A DNA stretch of 64,000 nucleotides from Perkinsus chesapeaki (GCA_013115145.1 JAAPAO010000087.1:22354-86353), one strand, 5' to 3'. Shown: positions 49,434 to 64,000, counted from the first letter of the stretch. Numbers and translations are program-made. The notes: a model not told the origin generated them from the letters alone.

Positions 49434-50118
49434 ATGTCCAAAGTTGTAATACTTACCGTAGTTATAACACTAATTGTTGTCGTTGAATGGCTACTCATAT
49501 CTCTCTTTGTAATATACTGCTCTTTCTGTACCATAACCGTCCGTTCTTTTCAGTGGATCTTGTGTAAGCGCATGAAGTTTAAAACGGAGAGTGATAAGCT
49601 GGCGGACAGAATGCAACGCATTCGCGCGTTGTCCAACGAAACGGTGAGATACCACTGGGCTTTATGCAGTGCTTGGCGATCCCTCTGATCACATCTTCCT
49701 CATCGGGTATCGGAATTTATCTTATTCAGACCTTCGAGGCTGTGTCGTCCGATTTGTGTGAAAAAGGGGAAAGGAAGTAAGCATGGTACGGCTTCGTGTT
49801 GCTACATAAGGTCATGTTTCTCAGGATTCAATCAGATCTCTGCTCGATTTGTCTTCTTACGTTTGATGCCAAGACCACCATTCTCCAGCTCCAGTGTGGG
49901 CATATCTATCATGTGGAATGCATCGAAGGGTGGGAATGCTTCGCGTTCTCTCTCCGACTTACTTTGCTCTCTTACACCATTTGACTCTCAGATGGGCTAA
50001 GAATGCCTCGAAGTTCAGCTGTCCAACATGCCGATGTGCCTGCTTAGAGCAAGACGATCATCACAACCCTCGAGACTGCTGTGCCCCAATCGACCTACCT
50101 CCGGTCCACGCATCTTAG
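49434..50118 (+). CDS. TM-RING-H2 protein, copy 2 (5 exons, 147 aa)
   Basis: Exons 49434-49508, 49554-49643, 49730-49776, 49825-49929, 49992-50118; introns 45, 86, 48 and 62 nt, all in phase. Exon 1 is a TM helix (MSKVVILTVVITLIVVVEWL). Exon 2 is basic and helical (WILCKRMKF, LADRMQRIRAL). The RING-H2 domain is CSICLLTFDAKTTI, then CGHIYHVECIEGW, then CPTCR, with a Cys/His-rich tail (DDHHNPRDCC). Likely a membrane-bound E3 ubiquitin ligase acting on nearby membrane substrates. Nearly identical in the RING exons to copy 3, so the duplication is recent or homogenised. Confidence 0.88.
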
Positions 50119-50573
50119 TTATGTAGGCACAGAGCAACCGATTAGCTACTGGATTTCGTTTCGTTAAGGTTTGTCATTCTCCAGCAGATCTCAATTGTAG
50201 GCTAGTGTAACATTGTTGAATAGTTTATGTCAAAAGCTATCTCAGATGGCGATTAGTACAGCCAGCTTGTGGCACGTCTCGGTCTCCCCCTATTTGTGAG
50301 CCAACGTAATGTTCTTAGAGTTCAGCTTAGTTACGATTTGGCCTTGTGGAGTTCTAACGTCTCTTATCATTAAGGAGATGTTCTCCCGATGCCTTTCGCA
50401 TACCTGGACTCACTCACAAACAATTGTTTATAATGTTGTCATTTATAATAATAAACATCGTCTCATACTCTTCTTTGTGTAACCTGTTCTTGGGTTGTGT
50501 TGTAAGGGTATCATTATGTGTATTGGTCTACTCGTCCAGTATCTCCCTTTCCTTCACTACTTCGTCAATCTAA

Positions 50574-51077
50574 GACATATTCCACAATTTAAGAGACTGC
50601 ACACGACCTCCAGCAAGGGCCTTCCCCGATCCTGACTACGCTTCTGTTGATGCATTGAAGTCAAAGGCTAGAGAACCCACGTGCGGTACAGGTGGCGGTA
50701 GCGGCCAAACCTTGGCTACATGTCACATTCCACAGTCACAAGACACTATAACTGCGCCCTGCACTGCTGTAGGACTGCGCGGGTTGCCTCCACTACCGTC
50801 CACAGCTATGGTGCCTCGAAGTGGCGGACCATCAATAGATAATCAAACATGTCTGCCATCTCTAGCAGACACTCGATGTGTCAATCCACTTGGTGACATT
50901 TGTCCGAATGAGTACTCGTCTGGTTGCCCCAGGGATGATATCGTAGCAGATGTTGTTGTTTCATACCCCTCCTTTGGGCAGAGTGACGGCACTGGACACT
51001 GGAAGGGATCCCTCGAGTGCTAACTCTGTTTCAGCCTTCGGCAATCGTTATCTCCGTCCTCAACAAAGTCAAGAGAG
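50574..51077 (+). pseudogene. Truncated RecQ 5' fragment (duplication remnant)
   Basis: Homologous to 53131-53690 of the intact RecQ gene: LKSK-EP, GTGG-SGQTLATCH and GGPSIDNQTC stretches are shared in the same frame. It lacks the start codon and first exon part, and lacks the intron-1 region present in the parent. The frame ends at TAA just after 51020, and homology stops inside the sequence for motif 0 (ending caaagtcaagagag at about 51077). No helicase domain follows, so it cannot encode an active enzyme. Confidence 0.85.
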
Positions 51078-51748
51078 TTCGTAGCGGCTACATTTGCACT
51101 GTCATTTTCAGCCGCGAAATTTGTCATAAGCTATATGATCCGTATGGTTGACCGAGAACGCTGCATTTCGCACCGGCAACTGCCAGAAGCCCCGAGCTAG
51201 GAGTTCTTTATGATACTCAAGTTGAGTGATTCAAGCTTTTATTGATCAAGTTTGATAAGGAATCCTTATTCAGTATTGAGTTGCACATACACCCAAAACG
51301 TGGAAGCGCGCCTGGAAGCTCTGTTACTTATTAGTCAGGGCCCGTGAAGTGAGGGTATATGATTCCAGGTTGGCAAATAAGACAAGATACCAATTCATAT
51401 TAGTTCCCAATTCGTAAATGTCTTAGTATGCAACTACAGTAGAAGGAGGTGGTAGGCTATTAGGCTGTTCGTGACCGTTTTGGAGACGGTCGCCTGCGCC
51501 CGTCACAGTCAAGCTCCCGAGGAGCTGCTCCTCGGTGCGCGGGGAAATACGATGAGAATGCCGTCATCGGTGCCAGCTGTCAGCTGTGTATCCGATCATC
51601 GGGCTGACCGTTTTTACGTTGGCCTCATCGTTTTTACTTTGGCCTCAACTCAATTTGGTACTCGGACCAAGTACCAAGTATCTTGGTTTCGTCTAGGTGT
51701 AACCAGGCTTCCTGCCTTTTACCCTTTTATCGTATATAAGGGGTTGTA

Positions 51749-52448
51749 ATGTCCAAAGTTGTAATAATTACCGTGGCTGTTACACTCATTATAGTCGTAG
51801 AATGGCTGCTCATCTCCTTCCTTGTAATACACTAGTACCGTGTCGGTACTACCATCTTCATTATAGCCGCCCGTTCTTTTCAGTGGATCTTGAGTAAGCG
51901 TAGACAAACTTCGACGGAGGGCGATAAGCTGGCGGACAGAATGCAACGCATTCGCGCGTTGTCCAGCGAAACGGTGAGATACCACTGGGCTTTATGCAGT
52001 GCTTGACGATCCCTCTGATCACACTTACTCATCGAATATTGAGCCTTATCTTACTTCAGACCTTCGAGGCTGTGTCGTCCGATTTGTGTGAGAAAGGGGA
52101 AAGGAAGTAAGCATGGTACGGCTTCATGTTGCTACATAAGGTCATGTTTCTCAGGATTCAATCAGATCTCTGCTCGATTTGTCTGCTTACATTTGATGCC
52201 AAGACCACCATTCTCCAGCTCCAGTGTGGGCATATCTATCATGTGGAATGCATCGAAGGGTGGGAATGCTTCGCGTTCTCTCTCCGACTTACTTTGCTCT
52301 CTTACACCATTTGACTCTCAGATGGGCTAAGAATGCCTCGAAGTTCAGCTGTCCAACATGCCGATGTGCCTGCTTAGAGCAAGACGATCATCACAACCCT
52401 CGAGACTGCTGTGCCCCAATCGACCTACCTCCCGTCCACGCATCTTAG
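51749..52448 (+). CDS. TM-RING-H2 protein, copy 3 (5 exons)
   Basis: Exons 51749-51823, 51884-51973, 52060-52106, 52155-52259, 52322-52448. An apparent in-frame TAG at 51833-51835 falls inside intron 1 (51824-51883, 60 nt, longer than the 45 nt in copy 2), so the gene is intact when spliced. The protein has a TM helix (VIITVAVTLIIVVEWLL), a basic linker (WILSKRRQTSTEGDK) and a RING-H2 domain practically identical to copy 2 (CSICLLTFDAKTT, CGHIYHVECIEGW, CPTCR). Divergence is concentrated in exon 1-2 and intron 1, while RING exons are conserved. Confidence 0.85.
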
Positions 52449-52935
52449 TTATGTAGACAGAGAGTAACCGATTAGCTACCGGATCTTATTTCCGTTACAG
52501 CTCAGGGCTCATATAATGCGACTATAATATTATTAAGTAGTTTATGTCAGAAGTCATCACGAATGACAGTTATCCAAGCCAACTTGTGGCACCTCTCGGT
52601 CTTCATCTATTTGTGAGCCAACGTAATGTTCTTAGAGTTCAGCTTAGTTACGATTTGGCCTTGTGGAGTTCTAACGTCTCTTATCATTAAGGAGATGTTC
52701 TCCCGATGCCTTTCGCATACCTGGACTCACTCACAAACAATTGTTTATAATGTTGTCATTTATAATAATAAACATAGTCTCATACCTTTGCTTTGTATAA
52801 CCTGTTATTTGGTTGTGTTGTTATCTGAGGGTATCATTAAGTGTGTTGGTCTGCTTGTCGGGTATCTCCCTTTTCTTCAATACTTCGTCAATCTAAAACC
52901 TTCCTCCTTTTCAGAGCCTTTCAGTTATACATCAA

Positions 52936-56365
<3,430 letters not shown>

Positions 56366-56475
56366 TGATGATGCATGGTTCCTTTCTATACAATAAAGGA
56401 TATTTTATTGTGTTGAGTCAATAATGTCACCAGTTTTATCATCGTTCGTCCGCTTACCACCGACTGATAGTGCCG

Positions 56476-56546
56476 TTTCCGTGGTATCTTTCTCACATCA
56501 CCTTTCCGTGGTATCTTTCTCATATCACCTTTCCGTGGTATCTTTT
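56476..56546. repeat. 27-bp tandem repeat, about 2.6 copies
   Basis: The unit tttccgtggtatctttctca plus catcacc is repeated at 56476-56502, 56503-56529 (one mismatch) and partly 56530-56546. It lies between the convergent 3' ends of RecQ and the IPI1-like gene. Confidence 0.9.
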
Positions 56547-56635
56547 CCGTATAAGGTTCCTTCTTCCCCTTCCTACTATATACGCAACAGTAAGGCTATA
56601 GAAACTAGACGTTTAATGATACCATAGTAAAACAG

Positions 56636-59535
56636 TTATCGCCTCTCCAGCGTAAGCTTCAGTAAATTAGACGGTTCATCAAGCAATAGGGAATCTTTCG
56701 ACAACTTGCTCAATGAATCCATCATAGCCTTTGGCATCTTGGAATAATAGCTAAGCAGCGCTACGGCTACCATTTGAGAGTCGACACTCATCTTGATCAA
56801 CGGTGGTGCCCCACCGTGCACCCCACAGTAGAGAGGGGTCAATAAAGCCTGGATGGGCACGAACTGCTCCTTTGCTTCCGCCGACCCCGCAGCGGTCAGT
56901 TGCCCAATCACCGACAGTACGTAGAGGAGCTCTGGGCCTCCAGGGTGATGGATGCTCAAATGCCAGGCTAATCGCGGCAATCTCCGTAACAGTGCTGATC
57001 GCATTCCCTCTGACACAACTCTTGAGCATATAGCGTTGAGTGGATACTCTCTGAGAGGTGACGGTGGCTCCTCTACTGCGGTCGAACACATAGCAGCCAC
57101 TGTGGGAAGGATTTGCAGGAATAGGGGGCTCTCTGCTGCCACTGGATAGACCTTGGATTCGCCCACCGACGTAACCTTTGGCAGTTGTCCGACGGGTGCC
57201 CGTCGGTGCCCCTTCTTCATCACATCATTCGTTTGCTCTTCCTCCACGGCTGTATCATCTCCCTCCATAGATTCATCGTCACTGTCCTCGGCCAGTATCG
57301 CAAATGCCCCACCGCTCCTCTTAGCAGGGCGACCCTTCTTGGCAACCTTCTTAGATTGTTCTGATAACGGCACAGTGAATGCTTGGAATGAGTCCCATTT
57401 CATACCGCTCTCTTGATTATCAACCGAACTATTCTCCATATCATCCTCCTCTTCTACGTCCAACCCAGCCAGTCGCCATAGACCCTTTCGTACCAAAAGG
57501 GTGGCACGGGTGAGCTGACGTAGATGGCCAACCTTCCGACTTGGCTGCAGTGCCTTTGATGCGAGGGACATCCAAGGGCCAAGGGAAGTGACCTATCCAC
57601 ACCGCTGAGGACACCGATCACATCAATCTGCGACTTACTTCATACGTTTCCGAGCTACGCTTGGCCGCGGTAGAAGTTGTGATGCGCTCGGCTTGCTCAA
57701 CCAAGAAGGATACTACCAGCTTTTGCTCCTTGGGCAACAGCTCTGGTTTGCCTACTAGCAGCAATCACCAAGGCATTACAACTTCGGTATTACTCTCGAG
57801 CAGCTGTCCCTTAGCATAGTTCAGCTCATCGATAAGCTCATATAGGTGTCTGTCAGATGACGTGGATGGCGGGCGCGCTGGGAAATCTTTGAGAACTGCC
57901 TCTACTAGTGAACCACAGTTAGAGATGGATAGCCACTCCAGAGCTATCGCCGCATTGGTGCTCTGAGGTAACAAAGATCCTTGTATGGAATATAATAGAC
58001 TGTAGCGTGCGTTATAATACAGCTACGGCCCTTCTACGCATTGCTTCAACATCAATGTGCTCGGCAAGTGGTTTGATAATTAAACGAGTCCTCTCTATGA
58101 AGCTTCCAAAGATAGAACGGGTACTACCCAGAGCCAGAAGTCATCCAGTAGCATCGCCCCATGCCACTCCCTACTACCTCAGCAATAAGTAGGCGTCTCT
58201 TGGTCAACTCCGCCGGAGAGCGTGTGAGGCCGGCATTATTGATATCAAGCCACAGATTCAACAGCTGCTTTGACAGCTTCCCAGATGTATCATCCGATAG
58301 CTTAGTAGTCTTAGGATTGTGCTCCTCCACAGTGGCTCCGAAACATGCAGCCAGGGTGAATGGGCCACCACCAGCGCTGCTGCTGCTGACACCTGAACAC
58401 AGTAGCAGATACCCACATAGGAACACCTCAAACTGGTCGATCCGCAGCCTTTACGAGCTGGTCCTACCGCCCTTCGAATAGCCGCACTACCGTCATTTCT
58501 TTGCCCCTTAGTACCATTGCAGCCATCAGCCGCTGCCCGTTGTAAAAGCAAAGCTACACATTCCAGGTTATGTACCGTCACTTTCTGGCTCGACAAGAAA
58601 GCCTGTCAAATAGACCGTAAAGACGATAAACCACCGACTACTACGTTGGCCAGTTTGGCAGCTTCTGCCGGAGGCATGATGGCGTTCTTTATGCCGATGT
58701 CACCTTGCGATAATATAGCTGCCAGAAATGAGGAAGTGTCGGCTCGAATCTGAAAACCGAAAGTGAAGCTTTCGATAGAAATAGATTTATTTCCCCCGAT
58801 ATTACCTCCGAGTCCACATGCGTTATACCAGCCCTAAGCTGGGCACAGAGAAGCCGGCCGAATGGCTGGATATCTTGATAAGGTAGTGCAGAGAATAGAA
58901 CGGACAGGAACTCCGAACAAAGCCTTCGAACATCAATATCAGCATCACCTATTAGCAGAAAGCAGGCTATTCCGACGATATCATGTATTAGTAGCCTTAC
59001 AGATGCATGGTGTAACAGTGTTGAGGACCTTAGCCGCTGCTTCCACCGCAGACGTCAGACGGTGCTCGTAGCTCTCTCCATCCTTATAGTCTAAACAGGG
59101 GGTTTACTGCAGGCCTGGAGATGCAATTTACTACCTTCCGCAAAACAAAAGTTCTTGAGGGCAATTAGAGCATCACGCCGTTTGAATACGTTGTAGTGTC
59201 TCACTTGGGATAGTATCGCCCTACAGAGTGCAATTGCAGCCACAATCGGCCAGCAGCAGCCTCCTCACTGTAGTTTTGCAGAGGCCCCAGATTTGTCCTC
59301 AAGAATACTCTGCCGCGCGAGGACGACCCGCTTGGCTCGGAATTGATCGACATTAGTCTGACATGCACAGCCTCCCCAGCGCTGGCGGCCGTCACCACTC
59401 CCACACTACCTGGTTCCGCGGCACAACTTTGCCTTTGCCAACTTTCAGCTTTTTCTTCTCAAAATCCTTCTTAACTCCGGAGTTGCCTGATTTATTAGAC
59501 AAGAATCCTCCGCTCTTTTTGGCACCACGAACCAT
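56636..59535 (-). CDS. IPI1/TEX10-like pre-rRNA processing factor (Rix1 complex), multi-exon
   Basis: Starts at 59535 (MVRGAKKSGGFLSNK). Exon 1 carries VKKDFEKKKLKVGKGK, joined by a 52-nt intron to TNVDQFRAKRVVLARQSIL, then by a 48-nt intron to AILSQVRHYNVFKRRDALIALK. These match the IPI1/TEX10 N-terminal signature (KxFxKxKLKVGK, NxTxxxFxxKxIxLxxQSIL, LLSQLKHYN). HEAT-like exons continue to 57571-56636, where an acidic linker (AEDSDDESMEGDD) precedes helices ending in LLKLTLERR. IPI1/TEX10 works with Rix1 in ITS2 processing and pre-60S maturation in the nucleolus. The middle exons (59100-57600) were not all placed; frames at 58426-58124 and 57974-57765 are part of them or their shadows. Confidence 0.82.
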
Positions 59536-59832
59536 AGGGAAGAAATGAGGGGAATCCCTGATAAATACGCACTTCTCGTACGGCGGCTGAATGTTTTTTA
59601 GAGAGAAATGACACACCCATAAATCGAACCTGGATTGTTAGGATGAACGACCTTCAGCAAACCCTACTAAGCTGTTTCGATCTACGTATTGCTGCCTCCA
59701 AATGAAGGGTTGGCATTTGTCCCCCGAAATATTTGTTTGCAACTCGAATATCAACCTCAAGATCGGGTTAGGTGCGCAAATCATTTATCTGGTGACGCCA
59801 ATGTGTGCAGCAGCTATTAACAGCTTTATTTA

Positions 59833-62800
59833 ATGCGTGAAAATATCGTAGTTGGTATCAGAATCCGCCCACTGAGCGGCATTGAGGATAAGGCGGCACA
59901 GGAACATCGTTTGAAGGATAAAACATGCACACAGGTTACTGACCCTTTCCTAGGCCTTGCCGTCTGGTGGACCTTTCAGACCTCCGGCAAGGACCATTGC
60001 ATCCGAGTCACTGACCCACTGGACTTCACCTCTCAACGAGTGTTCTCCTACGATGAGATATTCGATTCAAACAGGTGAGATTCACCTACAAAGGTTACTG
60101 CATTTCAAAAGGGGAGCTGGATCGCCTATTAGTCTTCCATGCATTTTAAAAGAACTCTGACATGTTGCCGCGTTCGCTTCCCCTAATAGGAATTATTTTT
60201 CAGCGCTACGCACGAAGCAACTCAAAAGGACGTATATGACCGGCTGGGTAGGCAGGTGTTTGACAGAGTTTTAGAGGTAGAGGCAACAACGTACCATGTG
60301 ACCACTCGACTCTACAGGGCTATAATACCTGTTTGATGGCCTACGGTGTCGTGGGAACCGGAAAGACGTATTCCCTGAATGGGTAAGAAGCGTAGGGTAA
60401 GGGAAATAAGCGACTTCCCTGTAGGAAATTAGGGGACGAAAAGGAGGAGGGAATCGTACCACGATTTCTGAGGGACCTTTTCAACCATCCTAACCTAACC
60501 GAAGTACACATGACGTATTATGAGCTCCACAATGACCGACTTCATGACCTTTTCCGAACCACGTAAGGCATTTGGTCCCGAGTACTAGCCCCCTATCAGT
60601 GGCTTTTTAGAGACCAACAGACCACAGAGCTCAAAGTTCATCACCATCCTAGGATAGGCGTGAGAAAAGTATTCCGGCAGATGTTCAATGAGTCAGTTAT
60701 TAGGTGTATATTGAGAATTCCAAAGAGACGGCATGTGACAGTTTCGATCAAGCCATGGACTTGCTCAGATTTGGTCAGACCATGCGGACCACTCTGCACA
60801 CTAACATTCACGGCGATGGGTCTCGGTGGGGCGGCTGATGATGAAATACCTTCTAAAGTGTGGCCCGTCAGGTCACATATTATACTTCGATTACGAGTCG
60901 AAATAGATGGGAGGATGACAACAACTCACTTTGTCGATCTGGCTGGCCGAGAGAGCAAGGCAGAGCTTAATGGCCACAAGTACGTCGCAGAATAACCTTG
61001 TATGCGTCCACCACTATGTCAGACTTAAGGAGGTGTCCTTCGTTAACAAGTCCCTATTTGAGCTTGCCAACTGCATTCACGCCTTGTCGTCCAACCAACA
61101 CGGCCACATAGCTGGACAGATACCTTTTAGGAACAGCAAGCTCACATTGCTTCTCTCTGGTATCGTCCTAGACCACTCGCCACTGCCACTTGCCCGTCAG
61201 ACTGTCTCCTTGGAAACTGCAAGACCCACATGCTCACCACGGTGTCCCCAGCGGCCACAGCCTATCATGATACCGTTTCCTCTCTGAGGTGAAGCGCTGT
61301 GGCAGCAGCAGTCACCGTCTCAAAGCCATCATTAGATTCGCCTCCGCGGTTAAAGGCATCAAGTGCAAGTGCATTCCGATAGAGAAGGGCAACAAGACAG
61401 ATTGTGTCGTCAAGCTTGAGGTCGGCCATGCTTCCCAATAGTGGTTCAGTCTCGCCTTTTCAGGAAGAGATTGTGAAACTGAAGGAGCAACTCTCCGAGC
61501 TCAGAAATGACCATCCCGCACAAGCGTTACACGGCAAGGTTCCAGCCAACCACCCGGTCACTGCGTTATACGAATCTCGCAGGATATAGAGGAGAAGCTC
61601 GCTGTGATGGCAGCGGCTCGGGACAAATACAAACAACAGTGGGAGGAAGCTATCGAGGAAGCCTCTGCACACAAGGATGATCGAAAGGGTCTTCTCAAGT
61701 GGGGCGATTAGTGGCATACAAGGAATGATTCATCTCAGACGCCTCGGTCTGGCAGTGGACGAAGAACAACTTGGCGACCCGTCCAAGAAGCGTTTGCATC
61801 CATTACTCATGAACTTGAGCGATGATGCCTTTATAAGTGGCGGCAGGCTCCTCTACGCCTTGCCCGGGTCATCGACTACCATCGGTAGCTCGGATGATGA
61901 TACCATCACAGTCAAGGGTGAGTTTCCTTGCTGGCCTCATATTGGCTAAGGTCAGCTAGGCGCTGGAGTGGAGCCTCATATGCTCACTATCGAGAAGACG
62001 TATACAGAAAGAGGTGAAGGCCAGGCAACAGAAGATCTCCACCTCAAAGCTGTCGTACCTAGACAAAGCTCCAGCAGAGTGTGGCTCACTATGACGGCCT
62101 CACTTTAGCGAATTTGTTGGTGCGCTTTGTCAGGTGCTGGTAAACGGACATAGAGTGCCTGTTGGGTCGGGGTGCTCGCTTAATCAAGGAGATCGCATAA
62201 TGCTAGGCCACGCTAGAGTCTTCCGTCTAGTTATACCTACCGAGGGTGAATCGGCTGAGTACCATGCCCAGGCCGAGGAGGCCAGGATTAGGGAGGCTCG
62301 AAAGCACGGTCTGCCCTCTCCTGCACAAGTTGGTTCCCAGCAGCTCACTTTGCGGACAGCTGCTTGTTGGGTTAGACCGCTCTTGGCGAAGTGGAGGATG
62401 AACAGTCGGCCGAACTAGTCAGACTGAAGCCCTACCTCCGTCAGCGTTTGTCCGACACCTTGCCACCTGTGAGACATCTTCGCTGCATATATATCTAGCA
62501 CGTGGCTGCTCAGCAACGGTTAGAGCTGTTTCGCAAGACGCTACACTATGCCAGCTCTCTAGTGGACGAGGCAAACAGACTCACGCATGAAATTCGTCCG
62601 CAGGTGAGAGGGCCCGGCTCTCCACTTCTCACGATGTTGTCGTTGCAGGATAAGCTCGCCTTCCACTTGGCGTTCATTGAAGGCTTCGAATTCGACAACA
62701 GCCAGCCCCCGGCGCCCAGTAGCCCATCGCGCCTTAGCCCGTTACGTCGTAACGCACCAGTCTCGCCCAGATCTCCTCAATTGGTGAAGAGAGCGGAATC

Positions 62801-63792
62801 TCCGAGAAAGGGTGAGCTCTACAACCGAGGTTTAGAAGTCCCGATCGCTCAACAGGCGAGGCACCAGCAATTCCCTTCATAGTGAGACTTGTTCAAAGGC
62901 CACCGCCAGAGGTCGGCACTGAAGTGAGCTACACTACTGTGGGCTCGGGGGACAGCTGTCCTCAGGATATGGCAAAGTGGCAAAAGGCAGTCAACGAAGT
63001 GGTAGAGAAGATACGCGAGAGAAAACGTCATGAACCTCATGCAAGAAGTCCAACCGTCAGCACCACCGTCCATGGCATAAGCCCCGAGGCACGCATTCCC
63101 GGGCGTTGCATACCTCGCTCGACTGGCTGACAGGTTGCCGACCTGATTGGTATATCGAGGGAGCCTGGTCCTTTCGATGATACCTTGTCTGATGGCAATG
63201 CCCATGCTAGAGCGGCTGCTTTACTGCCCGGTTAGTTTGGGAGCGGGTCTTCCGGGGCCACTTGACATTTCAGCGACTGAGCGAGAGATATCGGTCTGGT
63301 CATTTGAGAAGTTTGAGCAACGGCTAAGTCAAATTAGAGATATTCATCGGGCAACAACTGGAGACAACTCAATCGCATTCGACCACTACCTGGAAGAGAA
63401 CCCCGGTCGGCAACCTACTTGACTGGTATCATCGCTCTCTTTAGGGAACGATCCATGGCGTGACTGGGGTCCTCAGTCTGTCTCAGCAATGTTGGCCAGG
63501 ATAGGCGACCTCGAGCGCAGACTGGAGCAAGCTGTCACCGAGCAAGGAAAGGACGAACAGGTTGGCTGGAAAGTTATCGTGTACTCAACTTTGGACAGAT
63601 TGAAGCTCTGTGTGCAAGAATCACCGTACTTGAGACGGAGAATCGCATAAAGAGGAAACTGGATTTGGGTAAGCCAGCAGTCTGGCATCCTCGGTGGTGG
63701 CTATTAACACTTTACAGAGAAAGATATCAAGGAGATTGACAACCTAGAGCGTCTTGAGGTGAAGGCCTACACGAGCAGGTTCTCGACTTGAG
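59833..63792 (+). CDS. Kinesin-3 (KIF1/Unc104-like) motor with FHA domain, multi-exon
   Basis: Motor exons: 59833-60074, 60204-60276, 60318-60382, 60425-60562, 60611-60659, 60704-60825, 60872-60979, 61023-61159, 61201-61288, 61336-61420, 61464-61538, then 61583 on; all in phase. Motifs: VVGIRIRPL, P-loop GVVGTGKT, MTYYELHNDRLHDLF, SRSHIILRLRVE (switch I), HFVDLAGRE (switch II), VNKSLFELANCIHAL and FRNSKLTLLL. A neck/coiled coil (EEEIVKLKEQLSELR) follows. HPLLMNLSDDAFISGGRLLYAL and TTIGSSDDD then match the kinesin-3 FHA domain, with VNGHRVPVGSGCSLNQGDRIMLGHARVFRL as its second half. C-terminal exons to about 63792 are Pro/Arg-rich and coiled; no PH domain was seen. Plus-end transport on microtubules is the family role. 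The C-terminal splicing is provisional. Confidence 0.92.
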
Positions 63793-63927
63793 CTTAATTC
63801 GGCAATGTGTTGCTTGTGAATTATTTCCATCTATCTTTGAAATGTTGTTGTCTTGGCAGTTGGTAACCGTTCATAAATCAAGCGACCATCCGATGGTCAC
63901 CATTGTTATGTGCCTTCAGCTTAGTAG

Positions 63928-64000
63928 CAGTGGCGTAGCTGGGTACTTGACAGTGGGGGGGGCAAGGTGGGGGCGGACCTACACCGCTAAGGGTCAATTA
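63928..64000. other. G-rich segment resembling a DNA-transposon terminus
   Basis: The sequence cagtggcgtagctggg followed by runs of 8 and 5 G residues resembles the short conserved termini (CAGTGGCGTA..., then G-rich) of many eukaryotic repeats. Only one end is in the window, with no second copy, target-site duplication or transposase seen, so this is a pattern match only. Confidence 0.3.

Larger units (their letters stand above)
49393..51077 (+). repeat. Tandem segmental duplication, unit A (TM-RING copy 2 plus truncated RecQ)
   Basis: Aligns by eye with unit B (51704-53690). Shared blocks are the upstream gcttcctgcc region, the whole RING gene, the downstream tract beginning aatgttcttagagttcagc, and the RecQ 5' coding sequence to just after helicase motif 0. 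Relative to B, unit A lacks about 235 bp containing the RecQ start codon and a further segment before the helicase exon. Confidence 0.85.

Noticed and set aside
51833-51835. In-frame TAG in TM-RING copy 3, considered inactivating
   Set aside because: It falls inside intron 1 (51824-51883), equivalent to intron 1 of copy 2.
60931-61287. Kinesin motor apparently degraded between VDLAGRE and the FRNSKLTLLL motif
   Set aside because: Introns 60980-61022 and 61160-61200 restore the family sequence, including SDCLLGNCKTHMLTTVSP.

Overview
This window reads as nuclear DNA of a protist with many very short spliceosomal introns. It does not look like prokaryotic, viral or organellar DNA. Almost every gene I could reconstruct is cut by GT-AG introns of about 40-56 nt, and reading phase closes exactly across each junction. 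The content is conserved eukaryotic machinery: TRRAP/Tra1, a BLM-type RecQ helicase, an IPI1/TEX10-like ribosome biogenesis factor, a kinesin-3 and a TMEM184/OSTalpha membrane protein. It also has features common in alveolates such as Perkinsus: a single-exon secreted aspartic protease, an omega-like GST array and SHAQKYF-type MYB factors. A Perkinsus-like alveolate is my inference; no rRNA or spliced-leader gene is present to prove it. Exon models were assembled by hand from splice motifs and phase and are not confirmed by transcripts.

Left part (1-9.7 kb, + strand): the 3' part of a Cys-rich gene, an 18-exon MYB SHAQKYF gene, a secretory-pathway methyltransferase-like gene and a 20-exon discoidin-like type I membrane protein. 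Then a minus-strand block (10.2-45 kb): a small basic nuclear-type protein, an unresolved small gene, a TMEM184-family protein, a type IIIK-like D-3-phosphoglycerate dehydrogenase, a 13.7-kb TRRAP/Tra1 gene (about 4,468 aa, with one 10.6-kb exon), a hypothetical gene, a signal-peptide/TM gene with beta-propeller-like sequence, a charged coiled-coil gene, an aspartic protease and three tandem omega-like GST genes.

Right part (45.7-64 kb): a family of small TM or TM-RING-H2 genes (four members) on the + strand. Two of them lie in a tandem segmental duplication of about 2 kb that also copied the 5' part of the downstream RecQ gene, leaving a truncated RecQ pseudogene next to the intact 14-exon gene. 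RecQ (+) converges on IPI1/TEX10 (-). A kinesin-3 gene (+) follows, and the window ends in a G-rich, transposon-like terminus.

Many apparent frameshifts and in-frame stops in the raw ORFs (RecQ, kinesin, RING copies, PGDH) disappear once the short introns are removed. I see no CRISPR array, operon, phage or plasmid module. The genes are mostly unrelated housekeeping and surface functions. The clearest non-routine signals are the RING/RecQ duplication, the TM-RING family, the lysine-type PGDH, the intron-poor giant exon of TRRAP and two multi-exon signal-peptide/TM proteins of unknown role.
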